Shown here one piece after another: positions 7,066 to 14,765 of a DNA stretch of 50,416 nt (position 1 is the stretch's first letter; each line of letters opens with the position of its first letter). Made by a program: the position numbers and the translations under genes. This DNA is from an uncultured Dysosmobacter sp. (lineage in GTDB: Bacteria; Bacillota; Clostridia; Oscillospirales; Oscillospiraceae): assembly GCA_934636905.1 (NCBI GenBank), contig CAKUBJ010000010.1, forward strand, positions 1-50,416, written 5' to 3'. The notes under the pieces are model-generated. The model saw only the letters and a list, made by a program, of their open reading frames with translations, made no database searches and was not told the origin of the DNA.

Positions 7066-8442
7066 TCATTCTTTCCAGAAGTCGAGGGAGCGTATCCGCT
7101 TTCCCTCGGAGTCATAGAGATACAGGGTGGTCTGATTGTCCCCGTAACCGCTTGCCAGCTTCACCCCGTCCATGGAATAGGTGTCGGAGTCTCCGTCCGG
7201 TTCCAGAATGGTAAAGGTGCTGCCCTGATAGCTGTAGCTGTACTTCAGCGTGCCGTTTTCATACACCTCCAGCGGAAGCCCCTGCTCATCTCTGGTGCAG
7301 GTATATTCATCGGTATCCTCAACCCGCCTTCCGGTAATGTCATCCTCCCAGAAGTCGCCGGTACTGCCGTCGGGATAGGTGGTCGTGGTGCGGATGGTGA
7401 TGGCGCTGGCAGGCGCTTCCTTCTGCGTATAACGCAGGCTGCCGTCCTGGTCATACTCCTCGTAGGTTTTGTATCCGTCCGCGTCATAAGTCCAGATGGA
7501 ATGGGCGCCGTTATTGTACTGCTCAACAAACCGTCCCTGAGCATCATACTGGGTAATGATCTGATAATCAGGATTCGCGCCGCCGTTGCTCCATTTTCTG
7601 CATTTGACCACATGGTTTGCGTCATCGTGCTCCAGCGTGTCCTCAAAGGTCAGGACGCCATCGAAATACACACGGTTTGCCGTCAGAGTCCCCTGCCCAT
7701 CATACAGGCCTTCCCAAAATTGCCCGTCGGCCGAGGTAAAGGTATACCGGGCAAGGCTGCCGCCGGAAAATTCCCAGACCTCGGTTCCGGAATCAGACGT
7801 CCTCCTGTATTGGGTCAGTTCCCCGCCGGAAACGGTGCAGTCATCCCCCTCCGGCAGGATGGCCTGCCCGCCGGCGTCGTATTCCACAATCAGGTCGGTG
7901 CCCCAGTCGATGCCATAACCACGCACCAAATAAAAGACTGTCCAGCCTTCCACGGAGCCGTCCTCGGCAAGGGTTGTCTGTTTTTTCCTGCTGACGGAAT
8001 CGTATTCGATTTCAATCGTGCCCAGCGGCCGGCCGTCCCCATGAAAAGAGGTTCTCCGGATCTCCCGTCCCTGTTCATCATAGGTGTATTCCGTATAGCT
8101 GGACAGGGTTCCGGCATCCTGTGCCGGCAGCAGCTGATCCAGCTTTTCCTGAATGGCCGGGTCACCGGTTTTGTCCCATCCGCGCTCCAGGGCATCCAGC
8201 GCTTTGGAGAGATCACCCTGCCCCAGATAGGCGTCGGCCAGCCCCAGATAGGCCTCCGGCTGCTTGGGGTCGATTCTGATGGCGGCCTCGAAGGCAATGA
8301 CGGCCTCCTCATAGCTGCCGTCGGAGAGATACCGGACGCCCAGATCATACTGCTCCTGCCATGTGGAGCCGCCTGCCGGGTTTCCGCCGCAGGCCGTCAG
8401 CAGCAGGAGGGCGCCCAACATGAGAGCCAAAAATTTCCGCAT
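7066..8442 (-). CDS. TPR / YD-repeat lipoprotein
   Basis: This 458-residue protein has a signal peptide and lipobox LTAC (Cys at about 17-18). A TPR pair follows (about 25-95: YDLGVRYLSDGSYEEAVIAF, AYLGLADAYLGQGDLSKAL). The rest is about ten degenerate wing/YD-like beta repeats (TYDEQGRE, EYDSVSR, QYDAQGRF, TYDADGYK), the type seen in extracellular Rhs-like and MORN-like proteins. The ATG at 8442 was chosen for the signal peptide and the AAAGGAAA ribosome site; the frame is open upstream over the intergenic palindrome. Last gene of the - strand locus, 112 nt after the PP2C gene. A surface-binding or assembly role next to the secretion machine is inference. Confidence 0.8.
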   Translation of the reverse strand: MRKFLALMLGALLLLTACGGNPAGGSTWQEQYDLGVRYLSDGSYEEAVIAFEAAIRIDPKQPEAYLGLADAYLGQGDLSKALDALERGWDKTGDPAIQEKLDQLLPAQDAGTLSSYTEYTYDEQGREIRRTSFHGDGRPLGTIEIEYDSVSRKKQTTLAEDGSVEGWTVFYLVRGYGIDWGTDLIVEYDAGGQAILPEGDDCTVSGGELTQYRRTSDSGTEVWEFSGGSLARYTFTSADGQFWEGLYDGQGTLTANRVYFDGVLTFEDTLEHDDANHVVKCRKWSNGGANPDYQIITQYDAQGRFVEQYNNGAHSIWTYDADGYKTYEEYDQDGSLRYTQKEAPASAITIRTTTTYPDGSTGDFWEDDITGRRVEDTDEYTCTRDEQGLPLEVYENGTLKYSYSYQGSTFTILEPDGDSDTYSMDGVKLASGYGDNQTTLYLYDSEGKRIRSLDFWKE

Positions 8443-8474
8443 ATTCCGTTTCCTTTCCACATCGTCGATTGACA

Positions 8475-8506
8475 CGGGAAAACACGCCGGCCGGCGTGTT
8501 TTCCCG
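8475..8506 (+). terminator. 32-bp perfect palindrome, terminator-like
   Basis: CGGGAAAACACGCCGG is directly followed by its complement. A T-rich tract (CTTTTCTTTT) follows on the + strand. It lies between the PP2C and lipoprotein genes, so for the - strand operon it is an intercistronic hairpin that could lower downstream expression or stabilise the 3' end of the upstream message. Confidence 0.5.
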
Positions 8507-8554
8507 GTGCTTTTCTTTTCATCTGCCATCTTGCCGGAGGCAGGCGGCGGCGCG

Positions 8555-9454
8555 TCAGATCTGCTCCTCTGTGTGCAGAAGGTGCGCCGATTCCAGCACA
8601 ACCGGCGGCAGCTCCGGCTGCGCCGGTACTTTTTTGCGGAACAGCCGCTGAAAAATTCCCCGGGAGGGTACGGCGGCCAAAGCGCTTTCCTTTGTTTTGC
8701 AGAGAACAACCGTGATGTTGTCGGTTTCCCCCCTGCTTTTGCAAAGTTCTGCCAGCCGGAAGGCGGCGTCCTGCATGACGCTCTGGGTTCCCATGGCGGC
8801 GGGGTTCAGCGCCCCGGCCAGTTCTTCCTCCGCCAGTTCGTGGCAGAAGCCGTCCGAGCACAGCAGATAGACGCTGTCCGGCTCCACCCGGCACTCCGTA
8901 AAGGCGGGGATTACCTCCCGCCCGATGCCGATGCACTGCAGCAGCACATTTTTCTGAGGGTGATGCCGGGCCTCCTCCCGCGTAATGCGCCCCTGCTGAA
9001 TTTCCCGCTCCACCAGTGACTGATCCTGCGTCAGCTGTGTGACGCCGTTTTTCACCCGGTAGATCCGGGAATCCCCCACGTTGACCAGCAGGCACCGGCT
9101 GTTGACCGCCAGCAGAGCCGTCAGGGTGGAGCCCATCTGGGCGCCACTCTGCGCCCCATGGGCGGCAATGCGCAGGTTCAGCTGCGCAATCAGATCCGTC
9201 AGCTGCTGCCGCGCTGCCCCGAAGCCCTGCGCGGCGGCCAGCAGTCCCAGATTGGCGTCAAACCACGTTTCCAGCCCCCGGATTACCGCGGCGCTGGCCA
9301 GTTCGCCCTTTTCAAGGCCGCCCATGCCGTCGCACACCGCCGCGAAGAGCATCTCGCCGCCCTCAGGCAGGGAAACCCGCCGCAGGCAGAGACTGTCCTG
9401 ATTGGTGGATTTCCGGGTGCCGATGTCCGTATAGACCGCCGTTATATAGTCCAC
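8555..9454 (-). CDS. PP2C-family protein phosphatase
   Basis: This 299-residue PPM/PP2C phosphatase has motif 1 at about 11-21 (DIGTRKSTNQDS), AAVCDGMGGLEKGE at about 38-51 with both metal-binding Asp/Gly elements, NVGDSRIY near 125, SDGFCHEL near 197 and a late DNITVVL metal-site motif. The C-terminal 50 residues are a positively charged tail without a membrane helix, so it is cytosolic. The start lies 6 nt beyond the stop of the FHA gene, implying translational coupling. The expected role is removing phosphate from Ser/Thr sites placed by the divergent kinase; that pairing is inferred from the locus. Confidence 0.92.
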   Translation of the reverse strand: MDYITAVYTDIGTRKSTNQDSLCLRRVSLPEGGEMLFAAVCDGMGGLEKGELASAAVIRGLETWFDANLGLLAAAQGFGAARQQLTDLIAQLNLRIAAHGAQSGAQMGSTLTALLAVNSRCLLVNVGDSRIYRVKNGVTQLTQDQSLVEREIQQGRITREEARHHPQKNVLLQCIGIGREVIPAFTECRVEPDSVYLLCSDGFCHELAEEELAGALNPAAMGTQSVMQDAAFRLAELCKSRGETDNITVVLCKTKESALAAVPSRGIFQRLFRKKVPAQPELPPVVLESAHLLHTEEQI

Positions 9455-9460
9455 AGGTGA

Positions 9461-10666
9461 TCATCCTTCCAGTGTAAAGGTAAACTCCTCATTGGCCAGA
9501 CGCAGAGCCGCGCCGTTTTCCAGCGGGTGCAGCTGGTGAGGCGGCAGCAGGACGCCGTTGAGATAGGTCTTGTTGGTGGAGCCGAGGTCCCGGATCAGCC
9601 AGACGCCCTCCTGCGTCACGATTTCGGCATGGCTGCGGCTGATGGTGGGATTGTCCCCGATGCAGTAGTCCACCTGACCGGCCTCCTTGCCGATGCGGAA
9701 GGTGCCGCCGTGGATTTCCACGCGGCTGCCGGTGCTTTTGCGCACCAGAAAGGCTCTGGGCTGGGGGGCCGGTTCCGCTTCGCCCAGAAGGATGGTTCCC
9801 CCGGGGGCGTCCAGAATAACCGTGCCGCCGCAGTTGGGCTCTGCCCCGGGAGCCGGAGGCACCGGGACAGGCGGGTGGATGGCAATGGGCGGTACTGCAG
9901 GGGGCGCCACAGGCACTGCGGCAGAAGGTGCCGCCTGCGGCGCAGCGGGCGCTGCGGCAAAGGCTGCCGGAGCCTGCGCCTGCACCGGTACCGCCGCAGG
10001 GGTGTGGTTCGGTGCTGCCGCAGGAGGCGCGGCGGGCGTGTGAACCGGCGCCGGAGGGGTATACCAGATTCCGCCGCCGGGCGCAGCAAGCGCCTCCTGT
10101 ACCGCCGGCTGCACGGGGGTCTGAGCCGCCGGACGCAGCAAACGCTCAAATTCGTTCAGGGTGAAAGCACCGGGACGATCCAGAAACGCCGTCAGTTCGT
10201 TCAGGAAGGTCACCTGCTCATAGGTGCTGCGGTTGACCTTCCGGGACAGCTTCCGCAGGAAGTCCGGAATAGACGCATCCCGTTTGCTGTCCCGCAGAGG
10301 CAGATAGATCATGTGCAGGGAGCGATCCTGCAGGGCGATGTAGATCTGGTCAACGTCCAGCACCAGATTCTTGTAGTTCAGGTAGACCGCCTGCATGGCG
10401 CGGAACAGTTCCGTAAACTGCAGCAGAAGTTCCACAAACTGCTCCCGGCTCAGAATGCAGGAGAGATAGAATTCCAGGGTGGTAAACGGCGTGATGTCAT
10501 AGTCAATGACGTTGTTTTTCCTGCCCTGCACCGCAACGGGAGGGATCAGTGCCGGGACGGCGCCGGAGGCCAGCAGCTCAATCTCCTTGGGATCGAACTG
10601 CTCCTTCCAGCCCAGCTTTGCCGTAAAGTACCGGGTGGTTCCCTTTTTTGCAGCAGATAATTTCAT
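9461..10666 (-). CDS. DUF6382-FHA domain protein
   Basis: This 401-residue cytosolic protein has three parts: an N-terminal globular domain (about 1-180; IDYDITPFTTLEFYL, LNYKNLVLDVDQIYI) of the type annotated DUF6382 in Bacillota FHA proteins, a Pro/Ala-rich linker (about 185-310), and an FHA domain (about 325-400). The FHA motifs are complete: FRIGKE, ISRSHAEI, LGSTNKTYLNG. FHA domains bind phosphothreonine. GAAGGAG lies about 11 nt before the ATG at 10666. It sits between the small helical genes and the phosphatase and most likely reads phosphorylation by the locus kinase, joining it to the secretion machine. Confidence 0.88.
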   Translation of the reverse strand: MKLSAAKKGTTRYFTAKLGWKEQFDPKEIELLASGAVPALIPPVAVQGRKNNVIDYDITPFTTLEFYLSCILSREQFVELLLQFTELFRAMQAVYLNYKNLVLDVDQIYIALQDRSLHMIYLPLRDSKRDASIPDFLRKLSRKVNRSTYEQVTFLNELTAFLDRPGAFTLNEFERLLRPAAQTPVQPAVQEALAAPGGGIWYTPPAPVHTPAAPPAAAPNHTPAAVPVQAQAPAAFAAAPAAPQAAPSAAVPVAPPAVPPIAIHPPVPVPPAPGAEPNCGGTVILDAPGGTILLGEAEPAPQPRAFLVRKSTGSRVEIHGGTFRIGKEAGQVDYCIGDNPTISRSHAEIVTQEGVWLIRDLGSTNKTYLNGVLLPPHQLHPLENGAALRLANEEFTFTLEG

Positions 10667-10686
10667 GTTGTTTCGGCTCCTTCCCC

Positions 10687-10983
10687 TCAGACGCTGCCGT
10701 TGTCCGGCGTGTGTCTGTTCAGCCACTGTTCCGTGGAGCTGTACTGCTCCACCGCCTGATCCACCAGACCGGAGAGACGCTTCCCGCGGCTTCTGACGGC
10801 AGCGGCGGAGGTATCGGCGCTTTTCAGCTGCTTTCCGATCTGATAGCGGGACTGAATGTCGGAATCCACTCTGCGCCGCAGCTGGGAAAGGGTTTCCTCC
10901 ACATCCTCCATCTGCTTCAGCAGCTTTTTCAAATCCCTGTTGGCGCTGTTCACGCCGCTGAAATTGATTCGGATTTTTGCCAT
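10687..10983 (-). CDS. Small helical protein, T7SS-associated
   Basis: This 98-residue, highly charged, all-helical protein has heptad-like spacing (KKLLKQMEDVEETLSQLRRRV) compatible with a coiled-coil hairpin. There is no central WXG, but a C-terminal YSSTEQW fits the YxxxD/E export signal of type VII substrates. The stop of the preceding gene is 3 nt away. I cannot assign a named family. It could be an Esx-like partner or a chaperone for the neighbouring 98-residue protein. Confidence 0.7.
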   Translation of the reverse strand: MAKIRINFSGVNSANRDLKKLLKQMEDVEETLSQLRRRVDSDIQSRYQIGKQLKSADTSAAAVRSRGKRLSGLVDQAVEQYSSTEQWLNRHTPDNGSV

Positions 10984-10986
10984 GGC

Positions 10987-11283
10987 TCAACTCCCTGCTC
11001 TTTCCGCGGCGGCGGCCGCCTCTTCGGCAGCCTCCTCCGCCAGAATATCCTCAATTGCCTCGTCCATGTCCCGGTACAGGCTGTTCAGCCGGTCGGTCAG
11101 CTTTCTGCTGCGGCCGGACAGATCCTCCACCACCCGGCTGAGGTACCGGGTTTCCGGCGCAGACCAGGACTGGTTCAGCGCTGTGCCATAGCGGCGCAGC
11201 CCCTTTTCAACGGCCTGCATCTGCTTTGCGCAGCGTTTGATTTCCGCCAGCTGCCTTCTGGCCATGGTTTCGTTCAGTGACAT
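10987..11283 (-). CDS. Small WXG100-like helical protein
   Basis: This 98-residue protein consists of two predicted helices joined by NQSWSAPETRY, placed where WXG100 proteins have their W-x-G turn. A YRDMD (YxxxD) motif lies in the second helix and the tail is Ala/Glu-rich. It pairs with the gene 3 nt downstream, also 98 residues long, suggesting a heterodimer as in EsxA/EsxB. Assignment to WXG100 proper is uncertain because Gly of WXG is replaced. Confidence 0.65.
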   Translation of the reverse strand: MSLNETMARRQLAEIKRCAKQMQAVEKGLRRYGTALNQSWSAPETRYLSRVVEDLSGRSRKLTDRLNSLYRDMDEAIEDILAEEAAEEAAAAAERAGS

Positions 11284-11307
11284 TTGCTCACCTCATATCA
11301 GAAATGC

Positions 11308-13695
11308 TCAGACTGTGCCGCCGGAATTGTCCGGGGGCAGGAACTCCCACTGGCTGTTGCTGTAATCGCTCATATCCACATAGACCGCGCACTTGACATG
11401 GACATCGGGATTGTCCTTCAGCGCCACGGACACATAGGTAAGGCCCACGCCCACCGGTGTTACGTTGCCTTCCCCATCCACCGTGGCCACGGAGGGATCC
11501 TCCGAAGACCAGACGCAGTCCGGCGGCAGCTCCCCTTTGTCCCCTTTGCCGATTTCGGGATTCCACAACATTTCCAGCTTCTGCGCCGGGGCGTTATCGC
11601 CGTCGAATACCAGCAGATAGGACTTCAGATCCAGTGTGCCCGCATCGGAGGCATACGCCGGCTCTTCCACATCCTCCGCATAGAATTCAAAGGGGGTAAA
11701 GACGTTGGTGCAGGTTTGCACCGGGTGGAGGAAGTCAAAATTGTCCACATGATATTTGAGGAACGTATCCGTGCCCTTGGGGAAGAAATTGATTTCAAAC
11801 CCGCTGATATGGAGTTTCTTCAGGAAATCCGCCGGATTGAATGTCAGCTTTCCTACCCAGCTGGCCTTGATCTCCGTGCAGGTTTTGGTGAAAAGCTCAA
11901 TATCCCCTTCCGGCAGGTTCAGCTTTGGCGTTCCCTCTATGTTGTTGGCTGCCGCGTATTCCAGTGCGGCGTTCAGCACCGCGTCCGGTGACGATCGGAT
12001 TTCGATGTTCTGATTTGCCTCCAGCGTGCCGATGGCCGCCCCGTCAGCTGTTGTTTCGCTTTCCAACTGATGCATTTCCCCGTCTACCAGATGGATCGTC
12101 AGAGAGGCTTCCAGCCCGGCGCCCAGCTGTGCCGAGAGATCCAGCACCTTCCACTTGTTCAGGATTTTCAGCGCGATGCCCGGGCCGGCGGTCAATTCCG
12201 CCTTTGCCTTGAACTGCAGATCCGCATCTGCGGAGGTGGTCTTGATCTTCCGTATATTGCCGTTGCGGTACTCAATGCCCTGGGCGCCGGAAATCGTCAG
12301 AGACGCCGAGATCTCACCCGTTATCTTGAAGCAGAGCTTCAGTTCCAGCTTCACCTGGGCAATGCCGCCCTCCACCAGGGACCAGGAGCCGATGACGATC
12401 TCCTTGCCCTTGATCCTGTCGGCACCATTGGCGGATGCATCCCGCCATTCACTGCGGGTGAGGTTGGTCAGGAATTTCCCGTTGCCGTTGTTATAGGGGG
12501 CATAGAGTTTATCGACCCAGGTGAAGCTGGCGCCGCCGCTGACCTTCACCTGATAATTCAGCCGGGTAGTCAGGGTTTTCAGGCCGCTGAACACACGGTA
12601 ATCAATGTCATTGGTCAGCGCAATATTGGAGAGTTCAAGACTTCCGGAGAGGCCGGAGGTCTGGTTTCCCTTCTTGTCCTTTTCCACCGGTGCCTTGAAC
12701 CCGATGGAAACGGAGTTTCCGCTGTACTTCCCCTCAATGGTTACGTCGCCGACCTTAAATTTGATGGAACCACTGCCAAGGGCCGTCTGCTGAAGGGCTG
12801 CGCCGGAGGTACCTCCCAGAAAATGGGCGCCGCCGGCACTCTTCCCGGCTCTGGCGCCGGAGGCGGAGCCGCCGGAGGGCATATGTACATTGCCGGCACC
12901 GTCCACAAAGACCGCCTGAGACAGGTCAGGAGCATAGGATTCCTGCACCACCAGTTCCTGCACCACGTCTTCCAGCTCCAGATCATCGCCATCGTCTTCC
13001 GTGATGATGTAGTAGCCGTTTTCCTCCCGGACGTATTCCGCTCTGGCGGCGGTCAGGCCTTCGGCACCGTCATACACGAAGGTGTCCCCCGGCTGGATGG
13101 AACCGGCGGAAACCGGGACGCGGATCTGCCCGTCAGTCACCTCCGCCGGCGTTTCCCGCAGATCCTGCACGCCCTCCTTCAGATCCAGTTCTTCCCGCTG
13201 CTCCGTAAACTGCTTGGTGGCCCAGATCTCGGCGGCTTTACGGACGGATGCCTCGGCCTCCGCATAATCCACCTTCTGCTTTTCCTTGATGTTCCCCTGA
13301 TCGGTGGTTTCCACAAGGCCGTTGGCGGCGGCGGACGCCAGCTTTTCCTCGTCGGTGGCGGTGTCCAGATCCGGCACCAGCACCGCGGCGTTCACCAGCG
13401 CAATGGCCAGTTCCCCCCGGGGCACTCTGCCGCCCACGTCGTACTTCTGGTCGTCCGTGCCGATGATGTCCCACTCCACGCAGGCCTGCACCACGTCAAA
13501 ATACGGGTTGTCGGCAGGAACCGATTCCAGATAGGGCTGGGCAGACTGATAGGTGTCCATGCCGAAGTAATCGCAGATCATGGTCAGCAGGTCACCTCTG
13601 GTAAACTCAGAGCCGCCGTCCTTCTTTCCGCAGCCGGACAGCAGTCCCGCCAGCATGGCTGCCGTCAGCAGCAGGGCAATCATGCGCTTCCTCAT
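11308..13695 (-). CDS. Large lipoprotein with SLH-like and Ig-like (BIG2) domains
   Basis: This 795-residue protein begins with a lipoprotein signal (lipobox LLSGC). An SLH-like helical domain follows at about 27-105 (FTRGDLLTMICDYFG, YFDVVQACVEWDIIG, VPRGELAIALVNAA), then a long beta-rich region, and at the C terminus a bacterial Ig-like group 2 domain (VWSSEDPSVATVDGEGNVTPV). The ATG at 13695 follows GGAGG closely and fits the signal peptide. It stands between the WXG100 pair and the second small pair, an unusual place for a big surface lipoprotein, so it may be an outside component of the secretion apparatus or its surface anchor; that is inference. Confidence 0.8.
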   Translation of the reverse strand: MRKRMIALLLTAAMLAGLLSGCGKKDGGSEFTRGDLLTMICDYFGMDTYQSAQPYLESVPADNPYFDVVQACVEWDIIGTDDQKYDVGGRVPRGELAIALVNAAVLVPDLDTATDEEKLASAAANGLVETTDQGNIKEKQKVDYAEAEASVRKAAEIWATKQFTEQREELDLKEGVQDLRETPAEVTDGQIRVPVSAGSIQPGDTFVYDGAEGLTAARAEYVREENGYYIITEDDGDDLELEDVVQELVVQESYAPDLSQAVFVDGAGNVHMPSGGSASGARAGKSAGGAHFLGGTSGAALQQTALGSGSIKFKVGDVTIEGKYSGNSVSIGFKAPVEKDKKGNQTSGLSGSLELSNIALTNDIDYRVFSGLKTLTTRLNYQVKVSGGASFTWVDKLYAPYNNGNGKFLTNLTRSEWRDASANGADRIKGKEIVIGSWSLVEGGIAQVKLELKLCFKITGEISASLTISGAQGIEYRNGNIRKIKTTSADADLQFKAKAELTAGPGIALKILNKWKVLDLSAQLGAGLEASLTIHLVDGEMHQLESETTADGAAIGTLEANQNIEIRSSPDAVLNAALEYAAANNIEGTPKLNLPEGDIELFTKTCTEIKASWVGKLTFNPADFLKKLHISGFEINFFPKGTDTFLKYHVDNFDFLHPVQTCTNVFTPFEFYAEDVEEPAYASDAGTLDLKSYLLVFDGDNAPAQKLEMLWNPEIGKGDKGELPPDCVWSSEDPSVATVDGEGNVTPVGVGLTYVSVALKDNPDVHVKCAVYVDMSDYSNSQWEFLPPDNSGGTV

Positions 13696-13784
13696 ACTTC
13701 TTCCTCCCAATTTTATTCACACGGTCTGAACCGCCGGGGCGGTTCATATATCAAAGGCTTCTGCCTGAATTTCCAAAGTCGGTG

Positions 13785-13814
13785 GGTCTGCGGGGCATTG
13801 CTGCCCCGCAGACC
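13785..13814 (-). other. Intercistronic hairpin after the WXG100 genes
   Basis: A perfect 13-bp stem (13785-13797 with 13802-13814) with a 4-nt loop lies immediately downstream of the second WXG100 gene. A second, 8-bp hairpin is at 13728-13745. No T-run follows either, so partial attenuation or 3'-end protection of the esx message is more likely than full termination. Confidence 0.5.
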
Positions 13815-13827
13815 GGTGGTGCGGCAA

Positions 13828-14127
13828 TCAGATGAACTGGCTGCCGGCGTTGGTGTTCAGCGTGCTTTCGGTGGCCTCATACTGTGCGGCGGTGTTGTCC
13901 AGGAACTTGGCGTAGCTTTCAATGACTTCCTTGTAGGAGTCAAACTTCGGCTGCATGGCGGTGATTTTGGCGCGGATGGTATCGGAGGTGTCGGAACTCC
14001 ACTGGGCTTCCAGACTGTTGATGGCGTTCTTGATGGTAATCAGCGTTTCGGTCAGCGTCTCGTTGTAGCCCCGCAGCTGGGAAGCTTTCGCCTTGACTTC
14101 TTCAAATGTAATTTTAACATCAGCCAT
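13828..14127 (-). CDS. WXG100-family protein
   Basis: A 99-residue helical hairpin with the turn AQWSSDTSD (W-S-S in place of W-x-G) at about residues 42-50 and YEATE (YxxxE) in the C-terminal part. Length and motif positions match EsxA-type substrates of type VII systems. AAAGGAG precedes the ATG. The gene follows another WXG100 gene by 34 nt, the usual arrangement of a co-exported pair. Confidence 0.88.
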   Translation of the reverse strand: MADVKITFEEVKAKASQLRGYNETLTETLITIKNAINSLEAQWSSDTSDTIRAKITAMQPKFDSYKEVIESYAKFLDNTAAQYEATESTLNTNAGSQFI

Positions 14128-14161
14128 AATTCATTACTCCTTTCAATTGTCCGGTCAGCGA

Positions 14162-14473
14162 TCAGGAACCCTGAGACAGGGTCTTGGCAGCGCTGGCAAT
14201 GTTGCTCTGCGTCTCGCGGTAGGCGGCAGCGCTCTTGCGCAGGTAGGCCGCATAATCCCGCATCAGCTTCTCCATGCGCTGGAAGTCGTCCCGGAAGCCC
14301 TCAATCTGATTGGTGAAGGCGGTGTTGTCGGTGCCGGACCAGGCGTTCTGCAGTTCCTGCACCGCGTTGAACAGGGCGGTGTAGTTGGAGTTGTAGGTAT
14401 CGGCGCAGCCCTCTACCTGAGATGCCGTGCTGTCCAGCTGAGCGGTTTCAACGATGATGTGTCCTCTTGCCAT
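14162..14473 (-). CDS. WXG100-family protein
   Basis: A 103-residue helical hairpin with a canonical NAWSGTDN turn (W-S-G) near residue 45 and an ETxQLxxTASQVEGC amphipathic first helix. The C-terminal end carries AYRETQ rather than a strict YxxxD/E. GGGGAAA precedes the ATG. It is the first of two adjacent WXG100 genes downstream of yukD-like and essC, so it is probably half of a secreted heterodimer. Confidence 0.92.
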   Translation of the reverse strand: MARGHIIVETAQLDSTASQVEGCADTYNSNYTALFNAVQELQNAWSGTDNTAFTNQIEGFRDDFQRMEKLMRDYAAYLRKSAAAYRETQSNIASAAKTLSQGS

Positions 14474-14513
14474 TGTGAATTTCCCCTTTCTGATAATGGT
14501 GAATCATGATTGT

Positions 14514-14765
14514 TTATATCAACATGAGCCGGGATCCGTTTTTCAGGCCAAGGTCCCGAATCAGCATGTTTGCATTGAGAAAGCGGCCGCTTTCCCGGTC
14601 ACAGAGAACGCTGTCCGCGTCCGCCTGATACAGCCCGCCGGACAGTTCCGAGAGGGAACCGGCGGCAAGTTCCGTCACCTGCCGCAGGGGCAGATTCTCC
14701 GGAATGGTGACATCGAAGCTTCTGCCGGCAGCCGGGACGTAGATTTCAACGGTGATGCGATTCAT
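14514..14765 (-). CDS. yukD: YukD/EsaB ubiquitin-like protein
   Basis: This 83-residue beta-grasp protein starts ITVEIYVPAAGRSFDVTIPENLPL, continues with a helix (QVTELAAGSLSEL) and ends NMLIRDLGLKNGSRLMLI, the characteristic YukD/EsaB pattern. EsaB is a cytosolic component or regulator of type VIIb secretion that cannot be conjugated. Its ATG overlaps the essC stop by 4 nt (ATGA), implying coupled translation. Confidence 0.88.
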   Translation of the reverse strand: MNRITVEIYVPAAGRSFDVTIPENLPLRQVTELAAGSLSELSGGLYQADADSVLCDRESGRFLNANMLIRDLGLKNGSRLMLI

